Source: CAZJCK01 sp964544635
GTDB lineage: Bacteria > Zixibacteria > MSB-5A5 > GN15 > FEB-12
Direction: 5' to 3'
NCBI GenBank assembly: GCA_964544635.1
Contig: CAZJCK010000028.1
Span: forward strand, 1-41,813
Length of the DNA stretch: 41,813 bases
The translations under genes were made by a program, and so were the position numbers. Below the pieces are notes generated by a model, which searched no databases, was not told the origin of the DNA, and was given only the letters and a program-made list of their open reading frames with translations. Shown one piece after another: positions 23,877-34,700 of the stretch; the first letter of the stretch is position 1, and every line of letters starts with the position of its first letter.

Positions 23877-24878
23877 TCAGAATTGCAGCCGTGCGGTAAA
23901 GAACTGGTTATCGTCAAACACCTCGGTTTCCATCCAGGCGTATTCCAGGATCAACCGGGTTTCTTCACCCAGATCGAATCCGAGACCGCCGCCGAACGAG
24001 AACCCGTACAGGTAAGCTTCCTGGTTCGAGTAATTGTAGCCGGCGCGCAGCGTGTAATTCTGATCATAGGTGTACTCGACACCGCCTTGCCAGAGATCTT
24101 CCGCGAAGTTATTTGATCGGAAGTTGCCCATAAGCGCCACATAACTGCGGTCCTGGTCGATAGCATCGTACGACATACCAATATTGATGTATGCCGGCAG
24201 TTCAAACGGTGAGGCATCGAAGAACACCCGGCGCTGACCGGCATCCTCGAAGGAGCGGCCAAACCCGGGACCATCGAACTTCATGTCCGGACCGTAGTTC
24301 TTCAGAACGATGCCGAGCGCCAGCCCCCGCCAGTTCGGACGGTAGGTGACACCAAGATCGAACGATACACCGCTCGCCGCCACCTCGAAGACCGACTCGT
24401 GAATGAAATTGGCGCTGATGCCAAATTCCACGGCGGCTGTGAGGGTACGGGCATAACTCAGTCCCACAACCGTAAACGTCGGGGAGAAGACTGAGCCGGT
24501 GCCTTCGGGTTGTTGCTCGGTCGTTTCTTCGATATCGCCGATTGCTACTACCCGTGCCGACAGTGCAATCGTGCCGAAGTCTTCGATGCTGGTCGCGCCG
24601 GCGAAGGTGTTGACGTTAATATCAGCGAGGTACGGCAAATGGGTAAACATCACTTCCGTACCCCGTAAAGAGGCCAGGCCGGCCGGATTCCAGAAGATAG
24701 CCTCGGTGCCGTATGAACTGGCGGTTACTGCGCCACCGAGCGCGCCCGAGCGGGCGCCGATTGGAATCAGCAGCTCCTGAGCACCGGCCGTACCGACTTT
24801 GAGGGAGTTGCCGGCCAGCGCTGTGGACGCACCTGCCAGAAGCAACACCATCATCAGGATTACGACTTTATGCTTCAT
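23877..24878 (-). CDS. PorV/PorQ-family outer-membrane beta-barrel protein
   Basis: 333 residues from the ATG at 24878, with AAGGAT upstream; an ATG six codons earlier overlaps the previous stop. Signal peptide LMMVLLLAGASTALA. The mature start has AQELLIPIGARSGALGGAVTASSYGTEAIFWNPAGLASL, the hallmark of the UPF0164/PorV group (FadL-like barrels), and it ends in Phe (TARLQF) for BAM insertion. In type IX secretion PorV shuttles cargo at the outer membrane. Many FCB genomes encode several relatives beside large secreted proteins. Here it is the last gene of an operon with a receptor and a 1112-residue exported protein, so it may serve that cargo. Confidence 0.9.
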   Translation of the reverse strand: MKHKVVILMMVLLLAGASTALAGNSLKVGTAGAQELLIPIGARSGALGGAVTASSYGTEAIFWNPAGLASLRGTEVMFTHLPYLADINVNTFAGATSIEDFGTIALSARVVAIGDIEETTEQQPEGTGSVFSPTFTVVGLSYARTLTAAVEFGISANFIHESVFEVAASGVSFDLGVTYRPNWRGLALGIVLKNYGPDMKFDGPGFGRSFEDAGQRRVFFDASPFELPAYINIGMSYDAIDQDRSYVALMGNFRSNNFAEDLWQGGVEYTYDQNYTLRAGYNYSNQEAYLYGFSFGGGLGFDLGEETRLILEYAWMETEVFDDNQFFTARLQF

Positions 24879-24895
24879 TGTTATTATCCTTCCCA

Positions 24896-27800
24896 TTAGT
24901 ACGTACCAAGCTGTTCCTGCTCGATGAACACCGCGACCTTGCCGATCTTGGTGCCGTATCGAGGCGACTCGACGACATAGATGTAGACACCGCTGGCAAC
25001 CGGAATGCCCTCGCGCGTTTCAAGATCCCATTCCTCAAATGAGTTAGCCGGGTTGTTACGCGGAATGGTGTTGACCAGGTCACCGGCCAGGGTGAATATT
25101 CGGACTGTCGCGTCGGTCGGCAGGTTGGTGAACTTCAGACGACGGTTCAGCACTCCGTTATCATACGTCGATGCCAGGTAGTACGGGTTTGGTACCGCCT
25201 TGATGCGTTCGAGCGCCGATTCGTTACCTGACGCCAGATTGAACGGCTCCTGGGCGACGAAGGTAAAGGTATCACTCGACGAGTTGATGATTGCCGGGAA
25301 GATGCGGACGCGATCTTCACCGGTGCCGCCCGGTGAATACGGCACGTCGCCGCGACGGTTCACAGTGCACCAGTACAATACCGGTATCGAATCGTCGAGG
25401 AATTCACCTTCGAAGGCCGGGTTGGAAATCTCCGAATAGTCGGCATCGAGGATGAACAGCCATTCACGCGGACCGTTGCTACTGGTATTATTGGCGCCGT
25501 TTTCAGCTGCCGCACTATCGGTTTCAAAGAAGTTGAAATCGCGCGGCCAGTACTTACCATCCAGCACCGCAAACTCGGCATTGTTTTCAAGGTAAGCAAC
25601 AGCCAGACGGCGCGGTGGATCGGACGTTATATCCCAGGCCGAGAGCGGCACGGTGCGGTCGAACTCCTGGAAGCTGTAGCCGCCGACGGCATTGACGATA
25701 AAGGGAGCGAACTCCGGCTGCGCCGGCGGCGCCGTGAAGCCGCGACCATACCGATAAGCGAAGGAAACATTTTCGTCGCCGCCAGTCTGGTCAAACACGC
25801 CGTCGGTATCGGCAGTCGCAAGGCGCAACTCTACGGCCACCAGGTTGGTGATCGGCGTGCGACTATTGTTGCTCCCGAAAAGTTCGGCCGGACCGGCCCA
25901 GCCGATGGCGCCACGGAAGCCCTCAAAATGGAAGCCGTCGGCCTGTGCCCATGTCCACCGTCGCGTGCCCTGCGGTATGCTCCAGCCCCACTGCGACTCA
26001 TCGTCGGTGTCGAACTGGTCGAGCGGCTTCACACCCGGAGTCGGCGGACCCTGCACGTTCAGCAGGAAGCCTTCCTGGCCGTCGGCCAAAAGATCCTGCA
26101 GGAACAGGAAGCCCCCCGACTGGTCCTTCTCGTCATCGATCACCAGGGTGTTGGTGGTCACATTGAACAGATCCCACACCGAGTTGAATCCGATGATGTT
26201 CGTATCGGTAGAGTCGACAAAGATTGGATCCGGGACAATAAGCGTTTCGGCGAACACCGTGTCCTGGAACGTCACCCGATAAGTATGGCCCGACAACAAC
26301 GCAGGGTTGACCACAAACGGCGCAACCACGCCGTCGGACGGCGGATCGGTCGCCCAGGTATGGGTGACATCAAGCGTATCACTATAGGTGAATGGAATGA
26401 CTTCACCGCCCGGCGGCTGCTGCGGTGTAGCCCGGAATTCCCGCTGCGAGGTGAGCGTTGTGAAAACCGGCTCGCCGGTGAGCGTATCGGTTTCGACCAA
26501 TACAGTGTAGGCTTCGAGGCGGAAGAAGTAACTGGTCCCGTTATTCAGGGTTCCGCCGCCTATCAAGTCGTCAGTTACGGCGAACCAGCGCTGGATGCCG
26601 TTGTCACTGCCGCGCTTGGTCGGGCGCTGCAGCGGCAGACCGGCGTTGACATCGAAGTCGGTTTCGACGATCTGGGTGATGTCGTTGACGACGTCGAAGT
26701 TGATGATGCTGCGCCACTGCGACTGGGGAGCTCCCAGGGCCGGCAGCTGGAACAGCGTGTAGCCCTCAAAGGCATAGGAACCGGAATCAACTTCCGACGT
26801 ATCGGTCCACTGAATCACAACCTGCTGGTCCAGTTCCTCGATCGAGACAATCGGAGTGGCCGGCGGCTGCGCCACCACAAAGTTGTTGTCGAACGCTTCC
26901 TGCGCGAAGGTATCGAACCAGCGCAGAGCGGTGATCGACGACAGCCGGTCGACACCCTGAGCCACGACCACGGCGGCCCAGATTTCGGTCGAGTCGCCGT
27001 CGGCAAAATTGATCGGTCCGGTTGTCATCATCCAGCGACGATCGTCCGGCGCAAAGTCGAGATCACCGATCTTGGTGACCGGGTCACCCGGTGCGTAGAA
27101 CTTGGTCCCGTTGGCCAGCGGCTGGGCGCCCGGCCCGGTGCCGTCGAGTCCGGTCATGAACTCGTAAGTGTCCTTGTTATTCTGCGGTTCCTGACCGTTG
27201 ATGTACTTCTGGAACGATGTCATTCCCAGGTTGATATATTCCGGGAAGGTATCGCCGAACAAGAAGGCGGTATCCGACAGAATGCCGGTGAATTCCAGCG
27301 GTCCGCGGAAGAAGTCGAAACCGACGGCCGGGGGCGCCGAACCGTACTCTTCATCATTGTTGGTCGCATTGTAGCAGTATCCCAGCGACAGCAGTGTGTC
27401 CGAACCGACCAGATCGTCGGACGCGCCGCCCAGGTCGGGATCGGCCCAGAGCGAAATGAACATGCTGTCGAGATTGCGCCCACCCTTGTTATGGATGACG
27501 TAGCGCATGAAGTAGATCTGGCCGAGTTCGTCGGCCCGGTCAAACCCGAACACCTCCTGTTCAACTTCCAATCCCAGGGGATCGGTTGCCGAGGAGGTGT
27601 TGGTTTTGAATTCCGGGTTAGCGTCGTTGTAGACCGTCCACAGCCACTGGTCGCCCTTGAAATCGGGGATGGTAACGCCGCCTTCGTCGCGGGTCGGGGC
27701 ACCCTGAGGCACGGCGTTGGTCAGGTAGTCCTCAACCACGGCGTTGGAGCTGGTGTTGATGTATTCGGTAACGTCGGAACGGTTGATCTTGTAGACCTTG

Positions 27801-28234
27801 TACTCCGGCTTCGACACGCCGTCGGGATCAAATGTGCCGCCGATCATCGGTCCCGGGAAGTACTCGTGAGAGAACTCCGAGATGACCGTCAGGGTCTCCG
27901 GGGGCACAACAGACTTGTCCTGTGCGCCGATCCACAGACCAGCGGAGAAGATCACGGTCTTGTCATTCACGCCGCTCTCGATATCGTCTACGGACGAGAA
28001 CGGGAAATACAAGCCGTCGGAAATGCCGAACGTATTGCCGTTTTGATGCGCGAAGTTGCCGATATTCGTAACGAACATCAGCAAGTTGTTTACATCAATC
28101 CATGTCTCGGTGTCGAGGCTTGCCGACTTGACGGTGCGGTCACCTTTACCGCCACTGGAGCGCAGTGGCGGTTCGGCGACTACCGAAGCGGTCAGCAACA
28201 ACACGAGGCATATTGTAATGAATCTGTATACCAT
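24896..28234 (-). CDS. Large secreted protein with C-terminal FlgD-like/type IX sorting module
   Basis: 1112 residues; AGGAAG nine bases before the ATG. Signal peptide about 1-20 (FITICLVLLLTASVVA). A long Asp/Asn/aromatic-rich beta region follows. The last about 95 residues (KAVPNPYYLAS..., LKFTNLPTDATVRIFTLAGDLVNTI, EEWDLETREGIPVASGVYIYVVES) are a FlgD-Ig-like module of the type seen at the ends of type IX-secreted proteins. No enzyme motif is visible. It lies 24 bp after the TonB receptor stop and just before a PorV-like gene, forming a receptor-exoprotein-PorV operon common in FCB lineages. The receptor may import something the secreted protein binds, or may work in export. Function unknown. 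Confidence 0.9.
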   Translation of the reverse strand: MVYRFITICLVLLLTASVVAEPPLRSSGGKGDRTVKSASLDTETWIDVNNLLMFVTNIGNFAHQNGNTFGISDGLYFPFSSVDDIESGVNDKTVIFSAGLWIGAQDKSVVPPETLTVISEFSHEYFPGPMIGGTFDPDGVSKPEYKVYKINRSDVTEYINTSSNAVVEDYLTNAVPQGAPTRDEGGVTIPDFKGDQWLWTVYNDANPEFKTNTSSATDPLGLEVEQEVFGFDRADELGQIYFMRYVIHNKGGRNLDSMFISLWADPDLGGASDDLVGSDTLLSLGYCYNATNNDEEYGSAPPAVGFDFFRGPLEFTGILSDTAFLFGDTFPEYINLGMTSFQKYINGQEPQNNKDTYEFMTGLDGTGPGAQPLANGTKFYAPGDPVTKIGDLDFAPDDRRWMMTTGPINFADGDSTEIWAAVVVAQGVDRLSSITALRWFDTFAQEAFDNNFVVAQPPATPIVSIEELDQQVVIQWTDTSEVDSGSYAFEGYTLFQLPALGAPQSQWRSIINFDVVNDITQIVETDFDVNAGLPLQRPTKRGSDNGIQRWFAVTDDLIGGGTLNNGTSYFFRLEAYTVLVETDTLTGEPVFTTLTSQREFRATPQQPPGGEVIPFTYSDTLDVTHTWATDPPSDGVVAPFVVNPALLSGHTYRVTFQDTVFAETLIVPDPIFVDSTDTNIIGFNSVWDLFNVTTNTLVIDDEKDQSGGFLFLQDLLADGQEGFLLNVQGPPTPGVKPLDQFDTDDESQWGWSIPQGTRRWTWAQADGFHFEGFRGAIGWAGPAELFGSNNSRTPITNLVAVELRLATADTDGVFDQTGGDENVSFAYRYGRGFTAPPAQPEFAPFIVNAVGGYSFQEFDRTVPLSAWDITSDPPRRLAVAYLENNAEFAVLDGKYWPRDFNFFETDSAAAENGANNTSSNGPREWLFILDADYSEISNPAFEGEFLDDSIPVLYWCTVNRRGDVPYSPGGTGEDRVRIFPAIINSSSDTFTFVAQEPFNLASGNESALERIKAVPNPYYLASTYDNGVLNRRLKFTNLPTDATVRIFTLAGDLVNTIPRNNPANSFEEWDLETREGIPVASGVYIYVVESPRYGTKIGKVAVFIEQEQLGTY

Positions 28235-28258
28235 AGTTTTAACTTCCTATGCCCAGGA

Positions 28259-31057
28259 TTAGAAGGAGACCCGCAGACCCAGCATAACCTGTCGGGGATT
28301 GCTGTAGTTTTGCGGATTCTGCTGCTTTATCAGGTACTCCTGTTCGCCAGTAATCCCACGGTCGTTGACTTCATTGTTGGCTTCGACAAAAGCCTGACCG
28401 GCTTCGGTCGCCAGCCAATTGGTGGTGTTACCGCGACCGGTTGACTCGTACACGTTGATCACGTTTTCGCGATCCAGCAGATTCTTCACCCACAGGTACG
28501 GCGTGATCGTGAAGTTACCGGACCTGAAGTTCTTTTCCGCTTTCATATCGATAAAGAACGCCCACGGACCATACTGCGAATTGCGCGGCGCGCTGGGCGT
28601 CGGGCTGGTCGCACCCAGTGTTACCTCGTTATATACGATGGCGGGTGAGAACGGCAGGCCGGAGGCGGCTACGATCAGGAAATTGACGCCAAAGTTCTCA
28701 AGCGGATGAAAATCGCCGATCTTCGGTCCGCCGTCAACGCCGGTACGCCAGTCGACACTGGCCGTCAAGTTGTGGCGCTGATCGTAGGCCAGCGGCGCGG
28801 TCTGTTTCGGCGGATCAGCCGACTGCCAGGCGATATTCTGCTGCGTATTGGCGTACGAGCCGGTGCCGCGAGCCCACGACAGGGTGTATTTAAAATCCAG
28901 CGCGATGTTGTTGGTGCGTACCATTTCACCCGAGAACTCGAAGCCCTTCACGTTGCCGTAGTCCTGATTGACAAAGGTCGAGTAGGTATTCGGCGAGGCA
29001 GCAACGGTTACGACCTGGATCTGGTCGATCACGTCCTTGTAGTACGCTGTCGCTTCGAACACGATCCGATCCGACACTTGATGGGTCAGACCGAGCTCGT
29101 ACTGAGTGGTCTTCTCCGGTTGCAGGTTCGGATTGCCGAACGGATAATAGTACCCGCCCAGATTGACCTTGTGTTCAAAGTAGGCGTCGCCGACATACAA
29201 CTGCGCCAGGTCGGGACGTTGGAAGAACTGTCCGTAGTTCAAGCGCAGCTGTGTCCGATCAGTGACTGGAAAAGCGATACCGAGTCGTGGCGAGAGCCGT
29301 GTAAAGATCTCGGAGTCCTGAAAGTCAGCGTCGTCAAGCACGTTGCCGGCGGCGTCGTTATTGTCATCGGGATCAAACGGATTCGACAGATTGCGAATCC
29401 GGCGCGCCTTGTAATCGAATATGTCGAGGCGCAATCCGGCGTTGATGATCAGGTCCTGCCACTCGAAGCGATCCTGCACGTAGCCGGCAATATTGATAGG
29501 GTTTTTGACGGCATTGGTGCCGTCAGCTTCCTCGTCAATTTCGTTGCCCAGCGAATCGTAGCCGTAGCGGTCGATGTCGTTGAAGTTGGGCGACGATCCA
29601 GCCAGCTGCGACGGGAACAGGTGCTCGTAGTAACGCAGGGTGTGGCGCTGGAAGTCGGCACCGACCTTGATGGTATGGTAAGGACCGAGCTGCGAGTTGA
29701 TGTCACCCTTGATCTGAATGTAAGACGATTTGCGACGCAGGAAGTCATCGAAGATGTGCCCCTCATCCCAGAACAGTGCCCGCTCATCGAAACGCGGGTT
29801 ACCGTCGGGCTGACCATAGGCCAATAGATCTTCGCCCAGCACGCCGTCGCCGCGGAATCGCTCCGTCACAAAATAGCTGGCCGCGATGTTGTAAAACGTA
29901 TTGCGGCTGATCGTGTGCGTCCACTTCCCATTGATCGACATGTTGTCGTCGATATAAATCGGAATGTGCTCCTGGTTGAATAGATAGTTGTGCTGGTATT
30001 CGCGCCAGACGTCATGTGAACCGTTGGTCGAGAAAAGCAGCTTGATATTGGGGGTAACGTCAAAGTTGAGCTTCCCCTGCCAGGTCCAACCGCTTAAATC
30101 GTTATTCGGCAGTATCTCCGGGTTGCCCGGAAGACTGGCGTTGGTGATAGAAGACGGTTGCCGGTCACCCAGCCAGCGGCGTTCGACGGAGCCAAAGAAA
30201 TTGGCATTGTCAAGACCAGGGACGGGTCCTGAGATGTCGGCCGAATACCAGTTTTGGTCGTAGCGATCAGGCGCCGCGAAGTCCGATACGACTTCGAAGG
30301 TAGCATGGTAGTCGTCGGTACCGGAACTGGTGATGGTGTTGACGATACCGGAGGTGACGTGGCCATACTCGGCAGGGAATCCGCCGGCGATGACCTGGAC
30401 TTCCTCAATCGCATTGTTCGAAATGTTGGCGGTTGAGATACCCGACAGCGGGTCCTGGGTCGAAAAGCCGTCTACATAATAGGCGACATCCGACGGCCGG
30501 CCGCCGCGGATATTGAGCTCACCGCTCTGGTTCGATTCGCGGGCGCCGCGGGCGCGGGTTACCACGTTGGACTGGACCCGAACAACTGAGCTCTGAATAC
30601 CGACGACCTGCTCGAACCCACGGGTCGGCAGTCGCAGCAACTCTTCTCGATCGATCTGACGAATCGATGCTGTTCGGTCCTTCACCACCATCGGTTCCTC
30701 GGCGGTGACTCGGATAGTCTTGTCCAGTTCCGTTGCCTGCGATGTCATATCGACATCCTGATAGGCAGCCAGATCGGCCGAAACCTGGACATTTGATACC
30801 TCCACCTTGGCGTAGCCAACGGCGGAGTAAACGACAGTGTAAGTGCCAACCGGGACGTTCAGAATGATGTATTTACCATTCACGTCGGTAATGGCACCAA
30901 GAGCTGTTCCTTGCACTGATACGGTAACGCCGATGATCGCTTCGCCGTTTTCAGCATCGATGACGGTACCGGTAATCTTACCGACCGTCGATGCAAACGA
31001 GCTTGCTGCGACCAGGCAAATCAGCGCCAGGGCGAAAGACACAAGTTTAAGCTTCAT
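28259..31057 (-). CDS. TonB-dependent outer-membrane receptor, first gene of secretion-type operon
   Basis: 932 residues from the ATG at 31057, where a signal peptide starts (MKLKLVSFALALICLVAASSFAS) and GGAGGAG lies upstream; the longer open frame is not signal-like. Carboxypeptidase-regulatory-like domain about 26-104 (GKITGTVIDAENGEAIIGV), possible TonB box TIRVTAEEP (114-122), plug about 123-245 with LNIRGGRPSDVAYYVDG and AEYGHVTSGIVN, then a beta-barrel ending VMLGLRVSF. The RGGRPSD.AYYVDG plug is typical of Oar-like receptors of FCB bacteria, several of which act with cargo of type IX secretion. The substrate is unknown. Confidence 0.92.
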   Translation of the reverse strand: MKLKLVSFALALICLVAASSFASTVGKITGTVIDAENGEAIIGVTVSVQGTALGAITDVNGKYIILNVPVGTYTVVYSAVGYAKVEVSNVQVSADLAAYQDVDMTSQATELDKTIRVTAEEPMVVKDRTASIRQIDREELLRLPTRGFEQVVGIQSSVVRVQSNVVTRARGARESNQSGELNIRGGRPSDVAYYVDGFSTQDPLSGISTANISNNAIEEVQVIAGGFPAEYGHVTSGIVNTITSSGTDDYHATFEVVSDFAAPDRYDQNWYSADISGPVPGLDNANFFGSVERRWLGDRQPSSITNASLPGNPEILPNNDLSGWTWQGKLNFDVTPNIKLLFSTNGSHDVWREYQHNYLFNQEHIPIYIDDNMSINGKWTHTISRNTFYNIAASYFVTERFRGDGVLGEDLLAYGQPDGNPRFDERALFWDEGHIFDDFLRRKSSYIQIKGDINSQLGPYHTIKVGADFQRHTLRYYEHLFPSQLAGSSPNFNDIDRYGYDSLGNEIDEEADGTNAVKNPINIAGYVQDRFEWQDLIINAGLRLDIFDYKARRIRNLSNPFDPDDNNDAAGNVLDDADFQDSEIFTRLSPRLGIAFPVTDRTQLRLNYGQFFQRPDLAQLYVGDAYFEHKVNLGGYYYPFGNPNLQPEKTTQYELGLTHQVSDRIVFEATAYYKDVIDQIQVVTVAASPNTYSTFVNQDYGNVKGFEFSGEMVRTNNIALDFKYTLSWARGTGSYANTQQNIAWQSADPPKQTAPLAYDQRHNLTASVDWRTGVDGGPKIGDFHPLENFGVNFLIVAASGLPFSPAIVYNEVTLGATSPTPSAPRNSQYGPWAFFIDMKAEKNFRSGNFTITPYLWVKNLLDRENVINVYESTGRGNTTNWLATEAGQAFVEANNEVNDRGITGEQEYLIKQQNPQNYSNPRQVMLGLRVSF

Positions 31058-31261
31058 GCCTGTCTCTCTCCTCCTTGGGTTGTGTATGTGCCAGTTAAAA
31101 GCTTCTCCCAACTCGGCATTTGCGGTGCGTTCCTTGCGGACGCCTGGGTTGTTAGAGATTGTTCGATGCACTCCCTCCATTTCCATGAGTTCGATCACAC
31201 AGCTATCCCAATTCTAAATAGTCCTATCCATAGGGTCGCCCCGAGGGTGACACTCAAAACA

Positions 31262-31289
31262 TTGACAACAAATGCACTATTTGCGTCAA
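31262..31289. promoter_or_regulatory. 28-bp imperfect palindrome upstream of the second receptor operon
   Basis: TTGAC-AA-CAAAT (31262-31273) and its inverted form ATTTG-C-GTCAA (31279-31289) flank GCACT. It lies about 205 bp before the receptor start in an AT-richer stretch and looks like a two-half-site operator. A weaker pair TCTAACA/TCGAACA, 10 bp apart, lies at 31150-31166. The rest of 31058-31712 shows no gene I can support. Confidence 0.35.
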
Positions 31290-31712
31290 CTAAAATGTAA
31301 CAGTGACGGGTCTCTTTGGCGACGTTCTTACACAGGGAAGACGAAGTGATTCCCGCCCGGCATATCCAATTTTGTAGACGAAGTATACCACGAAAACTGT
31401 TCAGTACAAAAATCATCTCTGTTTTTTTCGAATGGGAACGGTTTCGCCGCTTGATTTGCGTCACGTCCTCGCCATTCCCCCCATGACAGCACTGCCGCGT
31501 CTCGTACGGCCCCGAGCATCGACCGCACAACGGCGGTCGAGAAATAGTAAGTTGTGTCGCATCGCAGGCGCCATCCAATTGCACTGTTTATCCTCAGTTT
31601 CAGTCGTCAGCATGTCATCCCGACACGGTCACGGGAATTCAATAGCATCCTTCCCGTAAACGGTTTATCGGCATACAGATGGCTTTTTTGAGGACCGTTT
31701 GCGGCATTGGCG

Positions 31713-31747
31713 AAAAAAAATCCGGCAGCTCTTTCGAACTGCCGGAT
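31713..31747 (-). terminator. Rho-independent terminator of the 1794-residue protein gene
   Basis: A perfect 9-bp stem ATCCGGCAG/CTGCCGGAT (31720-31728 with 31739-31747) with a 10-nt loop starts 29 bp after the stop and is followed on the minus strand by eight T (31720-31713). Confidence 0.93.
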
Positions 31748-31776
31748 GCGAGTGTCGTGTGATAAGCGGGACAACG

Positions 31777-34700
31777 CTACTTCATCAGAAGCATCTTTCG
31801 GGTCTTCACAAAGTCGCCTGCGCTCAGGCGGTAAAAGTAAATACCGGTTGCCACGGTCTGTCCGGCATGATCGGTGCCATCCCAGACCACAGTGTGATAA
31901 CCGGCCGCCATCGACTGCTCGATTACCGTGGCAACTCTTTGTCCCATAATGTTATAGACTTCGAGGTGGACATCCGACGCCCGGGCCAGTCCAAACTCGA
32001 TAGTGGTCGTCGGATTGAACGGATTGGGATAGTTCTGCGACAGCGAGAAACTGGTCGGCAGTCCCGGTCTGCCACTTGACTTGAGCGATGTCAATTCAAT
32101 CCTCGCGCCGTGCCCGGACCATGCCAGCTTCGTCTCGATCGGCTGACCGTTCACCGTCAAAACCAAGTCATCGCCTTCCCCAGCCAGTTTGGCCGAATGG
32201 CCGGACTGGTCGCGTCCATATACCGGCATGAACTTCAGGCTGTTATTGCGATAGACCGCCCGGCCGCACAGATCGCCCCCGGCCGTGTAAACCGACACCG
32301 TGCTGTTGTCCGCCAGTGGCTGATCGTCGATCCGGATATTTTCGCCGTACAGGCTCATCCACTGGCTGGAGGCTGGTGTCGTGACGACATCGTCTGAAAC
32401 TCCAGGGCTCAGGATCGGGGGGCCAAAGCCGGGATAGATAAGGTCGTGAGGTTGTTTCATCCGAATCCAGTAGCCGAATCCCGGCGCCATGAACTCAAGC
32501 GTGTTGAAATTGCCCGAGGGTTGCCAGATGGTGGCGCCGCCATCGAAGCCGAGGACGACTTCCACATCAAAGCCAAGGCTGGGCAGCGCGACGGCGGGGG
32601 TCAACTGGGATGTCGGCCAGTAGGGTACGAGGTTCCAGTCCGACCGTAGCGGAATTACTGACCGCGGATTGATTTCAGTTCCACAGAGCTGGAACGTGAT
32701 CGGGCAGGTGGCCCTGATCCAGTAGCCGTGGTAGTAGTCGACGCTGTCAAGAGTCGAGAACTCCGGCAGGAGCGGATCGTACATCAGACCGGTACGATCG
32801 AAGCTCATGACCACGTCGATACAGTCGGCGAAATCGGTGATGAACGATTCGATCGACTCCCGATGCGCCATCGGCCAGCTGATAAGGTTCCAGCCGGTCG
32901 ACAGAACGAACTGGTGACATATCGTCGCATCGAAGTAGCAGGCCTCGCTACGATCACCGTTGCCCGTCCAGGTGACCGGAGTATGGGCCATCGCTCGTAC
33001 GTCGCCGATCGTGAAACTGATTTCATCGCCCGGCTCGGCGCCTTCGTCGAAGTCGGTAAACGGATCGTCGCGGTAGACCAGCATGAAGCCATAGGCGCCG
33101 CCGGCGCGGACCGTGTCGATGCCGCACAGGACACCGTCGGGATCGTACGCCCGGATCTCGGTACCGGCCACAAGCCGGTTGCCCGACAGGTAGGCTTCGC
33201 CGCACCAGATTGATATCCACTCGTTGGTCGGGTGAACCTGTTCTCCGCCGGTAACCGTCAAGGCCACGGGTACGATACCGTCCGGGATGTTGTCGAAGTC
33301 GTCATTGACGGTGATCTCGGCGCGGAAGACGCCGGGGAAGAGCGCCGTAGCGTCGAACCACACAGTTGCCTGGCGGCTTGATCCACCTGGGATGACGAGG
33401 GTGTCGGGAGAGACAGTCAGCCAGTCGTTGACCGCACCCTCGCGTACGACAACATTGTCCACAACCCAGCCGAGATTCTGTCTGCAGTTGCCGCAATCCC
33501 AGCCGGCGCGGAAACTGATCCTGACCTCGGACCCGACCCAGTCCCGCAGGTCGAACATGGCCGGCACAAACTCATTGGCGGTGCTGTGCGAGTATGCCCG
33601 CCTGTGCGCCAGTGGGTTGGCACAGATATCATCGAGCGTATACGGATAACCGCCGGTCGGGTAGATCTGCTGCCAGGTGGCGCCGTTGTCAGTCGAGACT
33701 TCGACGATACCACCATCAGCCTCAAAGTCGACCCGGTCGCAATCATCGAACTCGTACATATGCTGGAACGACAGCACCGCACCGTCGGCGGTCTGCAGGT
33801 CAATCGTCGGTGAGATAAGACGGACGTCGGCCGCGGTAGGGGCCTGTTCGGCATGCCAGCCATGTGAGTTGCCGAGACCAACCCCAAACTGGAGCATCCA
33901 GTCGGCAGAACCAAGACCGGGCAGTACTGTCCAGCCACCCTGGCCGGATTCCATGTCATCCTGAAACAACACGGCTCCCTTAGCCACCGTTGCTTGATTG
34001 AACGGGAGGGGGCGACGTTGCTGCGCCGGTTCATCGCTTAGCACCGATGGCCAGGCGACGGCGCCGCTGTACAGGTCGGCCCCGAGACCGTCGTACTGCC
34101 CGCCGTTGCTGCCGATCGAGTCGGGTCCAAAGATCGGTAGTACTCCGAGCGTGACCAGTAGTGTCGTATCCAGCAGATTCGTTATGTTGAGTGAGCGCTG
34201 GGCGGTTTCCCCGGAAGCAAGCGTCATGTCAAACGCATCGGGCGACAGGGCGAAAACGGCGAAGCCGCCACGGAACGGAATGGCGCCCATGTCGATGCGG
34301 CTGCTGTCGGGATCCTGCAACGCCGGGTCGCCGGCATCTATGCATGGCGAACCCGGGGCCAGGGCATAGTTGTGATTCAGCATATCGACAAACATCGGCG
34401 GCAGATCAATGTTGCCCGGCTCCCACATGACCTGAACTCCGGTACCCTTGTAAATGCCGTCGAAGCCTCCCTGAATATCGGAGTAGGCGCTGTGGAAGGT
34501 TACTGCTTCCTCCAGTCGAACCTGCGACCCGACCGAACCGTCGCCGTTGTACCAGAAGATATCGTTGTACAATGAAATTTGCGTGCCGTTGGACCAGAAC
34601 TTGTATAGCCCTCCCTGCGTATTGCTGACAACCGTGTTGTTCCGGGAGGTAATAAACGATGCCCGGCTCACAATGCCATACCCGTCGTTGTCGGCAATGA

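Noticed and set aside
25928..28444. 838-codon open frame on the plus strand
   Set aside because: Antisense to the 1112-residue secreted protein and the receptor; such long shadows come from high-GC codon use. No ribosome-binding site and no recognisable motif.
31195..31584. 129-codon minus-strand frame with several Cys
   Set aside because: It starts at a GTG with no ribosome-binding site, has irregular composition and crosses the palindrome and promoter region of the receptor operon.
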